DNA from: Clytia hemisphaerica | Taxonomy: Eukaryota; Cnidaria; Hydrozoa; Leptothecata; Clytiidae | Assembly (NCBI GenBank): GCA_902728285.1 | Contig: CACVBU010000351.1 | Location: forward strand, 186,001 to 250,000 | Reading direction: 5' to 3' | Length of the DNA stretch: 64,000 nucleotides | Shown here: positions 57,267 through 64,000 of the stretch, piece after piece | Position numbering within the stretch: position 1 is the stretch's first letter | How the letters are laid out: every line of letters begins with the position of its first letter | Translations under genes and position numbers: made by a program | The notes under the pieces: generated by a model | Database searches by the model: none | The model's input: only the letters and a program-made list of their open reading frames with translations | Told to the model about the DNA's origin: nothing

Positions 57267-57473
57267 CGGCAATAGCTCGTGCAGTCACTGTCTTTCCAGT
57301 GCCAGGATTGCCACGAAAAACCATGTGAAGTCTAGAGACACTTTGCTTTGATCCTCTTGTTTTATCAAAGGCGGCGCGTCGTGCCATACCTGCCAACATT
57401 TCTTTCAATTCTTTTTGCCCGTAAATCATTTTCAGTCTATCCTCAATCCTTTCCGTAAAACTTTTATGCGATC
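57267..57473 (-). CDS. CbbX/SpoVK-like AAA+ ATPase, Walker A exon
   Basis: The exon begins after an acceptor (GATTTAG) and ends at a donor (GCCG|GTGAAT). It reads KSFTERIEDRLKMIYGQKEL, a helix with EMLAGMARRAAFDK, and the P-loop FRGNPGTGKTVTARAIA. The split codon joins the exon at 51780 to give ...AIAGILFDIG, the normal family sequence. The phosphate-binding GNPGTGKT is intact. The 5' exons lie beyond 57473 and were not found in the next 300 bp. The exon itself is undamaged, but the downstream part has a frame slip. Confidence 0.8.
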
Positions 57474-57582
57474 CTAAATCAAGAACATTAAATCAGTAAG
57501 ATTTATGACAAAGATTACCTTAAAGAGAACGACAAAAAGCTTAAAGAGATTGACGGGGGTCTAAATAGGGGGTCCCGAGATT

Positions 57583-57608
57583 GGTACCAGTTCCATGGAA
57601 CTGGTACC
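57583..57608. repeat. Perfect 26-bp palindrome
   Basis: GGTACCAGTTCCA followed by its exact complement, with no spacer. Isolated; could be a fold-back remnant or a dyad protein site. Confidence 0.8.
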
Positions 57609-57689
57609 ATGGTTTCATCTATGATCCTAGTCCCACTTTAAACTTAAAAATTACCCCTTATCCATTTATCCCCCTCAATTTCAAAAATT

Positions 57690-58690
57690 ACCTAGAGGAT
57701 CCCCTGTCTGCTGAATGAGAGTCTCTAACTGTTCTCATGTATTGAGCTACGGGTGAGCTACTTTGACATTTTCACCACCATGATCACCCCTCATCCTAGC
57801 TGGAACACCATACTTTTTTGTTGCATGTAAGAATGCTTCGAGAACAGTACTCGAAAGATTATCGGGGGCACACTTGAGGTAAGTTATCAACCTGGAATAT
57901 CCATCAATACAGGCATGTACAACAATCTTCCAGTGAATTAATTTGTGGAGACCGTCATTGTGCCAAAGGGCATTGGGTCCTACAACTGAATATGCCCATC
58001 TCGGATTTTTTTTATCCATCTTATAGCAATGTTGACAGGATCAACCCTGTGGATACTGTTTCTGATCTTGAAACGCTGCAACCTTATATTCTTTGACCTC
58101 AAAATACCAATGATCATTCTCTCCCCTGCTAAAGGGTGTTCTTTCTTTAACGAAGAAATTATACAATCCAGATCATTATCACAAATATCGGTGTATTTGT
58201 TGGCAAGAATTTCTGGATGATTGGTATTGAGGAATCTCCACAGTGTTGACCAGTGAACTCCAATCAAATTTGCGATATCTTTCCAGTTAAAACAGAGGCT
58301 TTGTAGGTTCAACACAGTTTCAATATTGATATCATATGCTGGACGTCCTTTATTTTTCAAGTGTTTTAATTCAGATTGATATGAAGAGAAGTCGGCACGT
58401 GAATCTTCATCTCTTTTTCTAGTTAGCATTTCACTCCATTCTGCTAATAGTACACTTACTGCATCGTACAAAGAGGATATACAATCGTCACCAATGTGAT
58501 TCAAGTCTTGAAATCCATTTTCTTTGGCCACACTAAGGAGGTTTAGGGCATTTACAACAGTCGATAACTTACCCTTCATTAAATTACACACCTCAATGTT
58601 AGCTTCACTAAATCTGTTGTCACTCTCCTCTGTTAAATGATAAAGATAGTTGAAAAGCTCAGCAATACTTTGCTCGTCAGTGTGAGCCAT
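57690..58690 (-). pseudogene. Integrase-core (rve, DDE) transposase, frameshifted and truncated
   Basis: The ATG at 58690 starts a helical N-terminal domain. A Lys-rich GRPAYDINIETVLNLQSL and FNWKDIANLIGVHWSTLWRF follow, an HTH that likely binds element ends. Next come a GERMIIGILRSKNIRLQ linker and [12 protein letters not shown]. After a one-base slip in an A8 run (about 58011), the integrase core reads [13 protein letters not shown] (first Asp), CIDGYSRLI, and RGDHGGENV (second Asp). An 11-bp partial duplication (GTAGCTCA twice) shifts the frame again near 57740, and the last Glu is missing at the truncation. The family is multicopy in some marine animals; IS3EU-like is possible but unproven. 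Confidence 0.82.
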
Positions 58691-58776
58691 GTTGGAATAT
58701 TTTTTTTGAAAGCCATGTGCTCTATCATCTATGTCAACAATAAAAATACGCTTAACAACGTGCAACGATAAAAATA

Positions 58777-58811
58777 CAGACCGGCGATAAAAATACAATA
58801 TAGCCGGTCTG
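58777..58811. repeat. 9-bp inverted repeat CAGACCGGC
   Basis: CAGACCGGC and GCCGGTCTG separated by 17 bp, just upstream of the transposase relic. The same CCGGTCTG core bounds 27541-27630, so it may be a terminus of this element family. Confidence 0.6.
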
Positions 58812-58920
58812 TTAATTGCAACATGTCCTCATGTCATAAAGCAATGTCTGGTCTGCTTTTTCTAATACTAACAAGCTACATGCTGAATGGACCTACCTGA
58901 AGAGTGATGTAATAATAAAA

Positions 58921-59665
58921 CTCGAGAAATTCAAGAAATCCGGCAATTCTCGGCTGTTCTGGCCATTTTTGGAAAGTTCCTGTACCAAAATCAGTTTCAT
59001 TGAAAATTGAACCATGCTTAATCGTGGACATTCTTATAAATAATGTTTTTGTTTGAAAAAAACAAAAACATAAAACGAAAAAAATACAATGAAAATCTGC
59101 AAACAATTTTTTCTCAAAAATCGAACTCGGTCATGTTTTGAGCATTGCGAAAACGCATCTCTCTGCAAAAAAATAGAAAAAACTATGAATGAAAATTCGA
59201 GAAAATATCAAAAATCCGATTTTTCCGGCATATTTCCGGCATTTTCGGCCGGAAAGAAATGTTTTTCGACAATCGGGCTATGTCACATTTTAGGTATTGT
59301 CATTTTGCATCAGTGTGCAAAATTTCATAAAAAAATATAAAGTACTGCTCGAGAAATTCAAGAAATACTGTATTTCCGGCGAAAATAGGTTGTTCCTGCG
59401 ATTTTTAAATAGTTCCGGCTTCAAAAATCAATTTTATTGAAAATTGAAACATGCTTGATGGTGGACATTGCTATTAATAATGTTTTTGAATGAAAAACAA
59501 GCAATTATAAGGAAAGTCCAATGAAAATCCAGAAAAACGGCGATTTCCGGCATATTTCCGGCATTTTCGGCCTTTCTCAAAAATCGGACTTGGCTATGTT
59601 TTGGGCATTGTTAATGCGCATCTTTGAGCAAAAAATCAGAAAAAACTAATGAGCCAATCGTGAGA
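58921..59665. repeat. ~428-bp tandem duplication
   Basis: CTCGAGAAATTCAAGAAAT at 58921 and 59349, with later shared blocks (CATTGAAAATTGAA, TTTCCGGCATATTTCCGGCA). The second copy is shorter. A GACGGACGAAC microsatellite follows at about 59678-59700. Confidence 0.8.
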
Positions 59666-59769
59666 AAAGCTGGTAACAGACGGACGAACGGACGAACGGA
59701 CATCGGTTAATTTATAGGACCTCCACCAGGGTACCCGAAGGTAGGTCCAAAAATCGGGATACGACAAAC

Positions 59770-59811
59770 GGTGGACCCCCAATATGGCCCCCTCCATATT
59801 GGGGGTCCACC
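59770..59811. repeat. Perfect 18-bp hairpin, 6-nt loop
   Basis: GGTGGACCCCCAATATGG, loop CCCCCT, then the exact complement. It adjoins the minisatellite. Confidence 0.85.
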
Positions 59812-59814
59812 ATC

Positions 59815-60115
59815 GTTGTTTTTTTGAAAAACGTAAATCTGCACTTTTGAAAAACGTAAGTTTGCACTTTTTGAAAAACGTAAAATCATACTTTTGAAAA
59901 ACGTAAATCTGCGATTTTGAAAAACGTAAAACTGCACTTTTGAAAAACGTAATTTTGTACTTTTTGAAAAACGTAAAACTGCATTTTTGAAAAACGTAAA
60001 TTTACATCTTTGAAAAACGTAAAAGTTACATTTTTGAAAAACGTATATTTGCACTTTTGAAAAACGTAAATTTGCACTTTTTGAAAAACGTAAAACTTCA
60101 CTTTGAAAAGCGTAA
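59815..60115. repeat. ~27-bp minisatellite, reverse orientation of 43085
   Basis: About twelve copies of TTTTGAAAAACGTAAA(T/A)(C/T)TGCAC. The shared flank (ACTTCACTTTGAAAAGCGT) shows it is the same family as 43085-43350. Confidence 0.9.
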
Positions 60116-60192
60116 AAGTGCGTTTTTCGTTGTCAAACTATATATTTATTTTTGCAACATACGGCACGTCATAGCTTACATAAGGAAAATTC

Positions 60193-60401
60193 TCACTGGT
60201 TTTTATTAAAAAAATCTTCCATTGTTTGCAAATCTGGTGTAGACGGGTTTGATTCAGTGGTGGGCTCAGGTTGGTGACTTTTAAATGCTTTTCTGAGTGC
60301 CAAAATTTCCTTTAGGCTTAAGCCAGCCATCTCAAGCATTCGGAATTGATGTTCCTTACAAGTGATGATCTCCTTGAGATCATCACCATCAATACCATTA
60401 A
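60193..60401 (-). CDS. Plausible terminal exon, SAM-like helix
   Basis: Preceded by a strong polypyrimidine tract and acceptor (CTTTCTTTTTCAG), open to a TAA at 60193. It reads NGIDGDDLKEI, EHQFRMLEMAGLSLKEILAL and RKAFKSHQ, then a Pro/Ser/Thr tail. The G.DG..L..I ... LGI..G...KI..L order resembles the second half of a SAM domain (protein-protein interaction). The first half would be in an upstream exon beyond 60404 that I could not identify. Not obviously damaged, unlike most of the window. Confidence 0.5.
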
Positions 60402-60404
60402 CTG

Positions 60405-60901
60405 AAAAAGAAAGCAGCTTATAAATAAGTATTGGTCTGGTTATGTGGCCCACTTTTTGATTTGTCAATTTTCCAACTTCGAGGCTTTGGAGAAATCTCT
60501 AGGGGTATGTAGTCATATCAAATCTTGTTGTTTCTGATCAATCTTGATAAGGGCAAGCTTTTAAGCAGTCATTTTTTCTGATATAACAGATATATATACC
60601 CTAATTATATGGTTGATTACATTTAGCTTAGATTTGTAAGGGACGAGCGGGGCGATAAATCCGTAATAACCCCGCTTTTTTGTAATCGCCCTGATGTAAA
60701 CAAGAATTCCAACGATATCTTCAGAGCATTTTGATTGGTTAACAAAATATCGCACAAAATTTTTAAGCAAATCTAGATAAGAGTGTCAATCAAATGTTTT
60801 TATAGTTTCGAATGTTTTTATAAGTTTCGAAAAAAAAAACAAAAAAAAAAGATTGATTGTTCTTCAATTCTTTTTTTTGGCCATATAATTAACGCGGAAT
60901 T
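60405..60901. other. Intron or intergenic, no gene recognised
   Basis: AT-rich with an A-rich stretch at 60828-60850. The minus-strand open frame at 60561-60770 has no recognisable feature. Confidence 0.4.
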
Positions 60902-61038
60902 ACATGGTATTCTCGGGTGATTTGGGATTAATAACCCCTCGTTTCATTGAAAACATTTCAAAATATTTCAATATATATTTCGAAATGTTTTCAATGAACC
61001 TCGGAGTTATTAATCCCAAATCACCCTCCAAACCATGT
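60902..61038. mobile_element. 137-bp fold-back MITE
   Basis: Ends ACATGGT and complement; arms of about 62 bp share GGGTGATTTGGGATTAATAA and CATTGAAAACATTTC around a short AT loop. Confidence 0.82.
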
Positions 61039-61075
61039 TATTACTAGTACAAATCTTTCAAGAGGAGGTTTTCTT

Positions 61076-61458
61076 TGAAAATGTGAACGGAAAATGGCTT
61101 TTAAAAAGATGATCAACTTTACTGTTTGATAATTTATCAAAAACATTTTCCAGCTTGATTTTTGTTATCCTCACTGCCAGTGGATGTGAAAAATGAAATT
61201 AAAAATATTGCGGACATAACTTTTTCCATTCAAAAAGTTAAAGACTTTGTGAACGGAAAAAGTTATATTGTCCCCAAAGTCCGCACAGATTTGACACAGA
61301 AAAAAAAATGAAAAGCTTTAACTCGCTGGCTTTTACATTTCAAGTTCTTCCCAGATGATGGAACGTTAGAAAAAGTTGCAAAAATGCGCCAGTTTTTTCC
61401 AATGACAAGAAAAATCACTTTGAAGTGATCGCCGTGTTGTTTCCGTTCACATTTTTCA
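61076..61458. mobile_element. 383-bp element with GTGAACGGAAA ends
   Basis: TGAAAATGTGAACGGAAA and complement form the ends. An internal GTGAACGGAAAAAG occurs near 61250. No coding. Confidence 0.5.
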
Positions 61459-61874
61459 GTTATAAAAGCAGCAGAGAGACTAGTTTTTACTCTTAAACCT
61501 GATTGTCTACTTCATACGAACTCTCAAGTTCAAGTCAGACCAGGGATCAGGATCAGTTAACAAGGGTTAGTAAAGAATGCAAGCTGAAACTAAATATCTT
61601 CTAATTTCTCACTAACCATATTATATTGGCTGAAATGTTCTAGAAGATCACCACTTTCAGAAGATTTAAGAGTTTAACCTAGCTAAATTTCTTAACTTTT
61701 TAATAAATAATCTATAAATAATATAAATACAATTCTTAGTAGATAGATGCCTTTCTTCTGTCTTCTGCTTTTCTTTCTGAAACTGAAACAATATTATTAA
61801 AAACTAATATTTAAAACAAACTACAATTTTTCAGGATTCAAACCAAACAAATACACAATTTGACTGAATTAGGC

Positions 61875-62450
61875 GGGTGAATTGCAGAAAAATAGTACAT
61901 GTCCCGTCCGCATCAGGCACTTTTTGAGGACCCATAAATCAACTTTGGCAAATGCAATTTCTAAGAACTTCACATTTTTGTGAACTCTACTAAATAGCCT
62001 TCTTTGGATTGTTATAGATTTTTTTTGTTACGTAGCCCTAATTTTGAGAAAAATGTTACGGACAGGACACTTTGTTGCGGACAGGACAAAAAGTTTTTCA
62101 CTCATAGCTGGTACATGTAAAGTCAAGAAAAATGATACTGCTGCAAAAAGCATGTGGTTCCCTATAGTTCATTGGCTTGATACAGTTAGAGCATTAAATT
62201 TGTCTCAAAAAAAGAGAAATTAAGACTTTTGTGCCATTGTGGACGGGACAAATTGTTGGACCTTATTAGTTTTTACCAGTTAAAAAATTCAAAATAGATT
62301 ATGCAATAAATGTCTTTAACGCATGAAACCATTTAATATGTCACAACAAAATAAAAATGGGGGTCCTCTAGTTCCCAGATCTTGATTTGTAAGCACAAAT
62401 GGAGCTTTTGTTGCGGATGGGACATTGTACTATTTTTCTGCAATTCACCC
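61875..62450. mobile_element. 576-bp TIR element with 4-bp AGGC duplication
   Basis: Ends GGGTGAATTGCAGAAAAATA and complement (about 37 bp), AGGC on both sides (61871-61874, 62451-62454). The interior repeats GTTGCGGACAGGACA-type motifs four to five times in both orientations. Confidence 0.8.
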
Positions 62451-62930
62451 AGGCGAGTAAAAATCCCCCTCCGATTTTGATCAGTTTCCTACCCTTACAT
62501 CAATCTCCACACCCAGGATGTGCAGACATTTATTGGGGGAGCTCAAGGTACCTCAGGTATGTTCAGGTATAACCCATGCTAATTAAGAAGCAAAGTTAAA
62601 TAAATTGCAACGAATATTAATCCCCTTAAGGTATATCATTCAATCCAAACTAGGCATAAAATTCTATCGAGATGTGTGGACAGTAATCCTCTTTTACCAT
62701 CCATCAGTTCCAATCTATACACAATCACATAGTTTCTAGAGGGGTCAAGACCCTCCCCTTAGGTAAGAGGATCCCCCTTAAGTGCTAACCCCCCTTAGGA
62801 AATTCATTTAAAATTTCTTACTCCCTTAGAAAATCAGTATAAATAAAATGATTGAAATTTCGCATAATTCAAGGAAGATCGAGACTCCTTATCTAAGAAG
62901 ACCCCCCTTAGGTAAGAAAACCCCCCTTAA

Positions 62931-63660
62931 TAGTCGCGCGGCTGAGGTCGAAAAACGTTTCATTTCGTGATACATATTTTAGATTCCAAAAAAAACAACG
63001 GAAACTCGCGAATTAGTATGTGTAGATTACAAAATCAAAAAGTTTCCACGATATTATCGTGCAAGTAACGAGTAATTGGCGATTTTTTGCGTTTCCAGGC
63101 AAAATTGCAAGGCCTGGAAATTCATGATTTTTGGGGGGTCTTCAAATTAAAAAAAGACCTATCACATGATAGAGCTCTTCAAACTGAGCAAAAAAGTGTA
63201 TTACACCAAAGTCCCAACTTCTCTAGATCAAAATTTATTAGCCTATTTGTGGTAAAAAACTGATGGAAAACAGGGAATTTCCCCACAATCTGCATTAATT
63301 TATGCAAAATTAAATACCTTTTTGACCACAAATAGGCCCATAACTTTTGATCTAGAGAAGTTGGGACTTTGGTGTAATACACTTTTTTGCTCAGTTTGAA
63401 GAGCTCTATCATCTGATATAGGTCTTTTATTAATTTGAAGACCCCCCCAAAAATCATGAATTTCCAGGCCTTGCAATTTTGCCTGGAAACGCAAAAAATC
63501 GCCATTTACTCGTTACTTGCACGATAATATCGTGGAAACTTTTTGATTTTGGAATCTACATATACTAATTCGAGAGTTTCCATCGAAAAAAGTGGAATCT
63601 AAGAGGTGTATCACGAAAATCATTTTCTAGCCACTTTTTTCGACCTCAGCCGCGCGACTA
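62931..63660. mobile_element. 730-bp near-perfect fold-back element
   Basis: Arms of about 320 bp from TAGTCGCGCGGCTGAGGTCG to a ~60-bp loop near 63260-63320 and back. TAA lies directly outside both ends (62928-62930, 63661-63663), a PIF/Harbinger-like 3-bp target. It is inserted in a C-rich CCCCCTTAGG repeat. No protein frame. Confidence 0.87.
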
Positions 63661-64000
63661 TAACTGGCAACCACCCCTAGGAAAGTCATACTTTTAACAC
63701 CCCCTTGCTTTTGGTTCATCAAAACCCAAGACCCCCCCTAAATGTACGGGGGGGAGAAACTATGAATCAACAGTAAAAAATCACCCTTGATACCTAAAAC
63801 AAAGTTTTCCTGAATGCCCATGCAAACACATGTGTGTCAGTCAGGAAATTCCCTCAATTGCAGCATGTCAACAAACATTGCCTGTCAAAAATAGCATCAG
63901 AGAAAAGCTTGTCTTTATTCAAAGAATCTGATCTTATGGGAAAAATATTTCATCACTGTGCATTAAAAAGATATGATCAATTATGTACAGAAATTGCCTA

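Overview
This window is animal nuclear DNA, strongly AT-rich. GT-AG introns are visible, coding exons are few, and transposable elements and satellites are very dense. The mix is metazoan: CR1/L2-like LINEs (one with PHD finger + endonuclease + RT, one with an esterase ORF1), a DIRS element with RT, RNase H, methylase-like and tyrosine recombinase domains, an Ngaro-like recombinase relic, TTAA- and TA-flanked non-autonomous elements and tRNA-related repeats. A cnidarian or similar early-branching marine animal fits best, but I cannot name a species.

Layout. 0-7.8 kb: a two-exon 3' gene end (761-1241), a decayed RecQ helicase (minus, 2407-3435) head-to-head with a decayed DUF6589-like gene (plus, 4372-5542), a 349-bp MITE between them, and two unknown ORFs (7054-7761). 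7.9-11.5 kb: an Ngaro-like tyrosine-recombinase relic, a TA-flanked element and a LINE relic. 14.2-21.2 kb: a DIRS element with inverted terminal repeats, broken by a 2.1-kb insert that carries a 176-bp satellite. 21.4-25.4 kb: a LINE with ORF1 and PHD-EN-RT, cut short next to a TA-flanked element with long inverted repeats. 25.5-27.0 kb: a frameshifted protein-kinase pseudogene. 27.7-33.3 kb: a ~205-bp satellite opened by a LINE with an 8-bp target duplication, a TIR element, and a 184-bp satellite.

34.8-48.8 kb has almost no coding DNA: a 120-bp MITE with a 9-bp duplication, several tandem arrays, three inverted-repeat elements nested inside one another (38230-40718), and TTAA- and TA-flanked elements. 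49.1-50.3 kb is a 1.2-kb fold-back whose two arms each contain an inward-facing 73-nt tRNA-like sequence. 51.3-57.5 kb is a CbbX/SpoVK-like AAA+ ATPase gene on the minus strand. Its Walker A exon and Walker B exon are separated by a 5.5-kb intron filled by a CR1-like LINE, which itself carries a 660-bp TTAA element. 57.7-58.7 kb is an integrase-core transposase pseudogene. 60.2 kb is a plausible terminal exon of a cellular gene. The last 3 kb is fold-back elements, including a 730-bp near-perfect inverted repeat.

Almost every recognisable enzyme here is broken by frameshifts, stops or nested insertions, so the window reads as layered transposon history around a few gene fragments. Most informative for follow-up are the divergent RecQ/DUF6589 pair, the tRNA-bearing fold-back, the nested elements and the AAA+ gene with the LINE-filled intron. 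Boundaries and target duplications were read by eye. Family names for short or decayed pieces are inferences.
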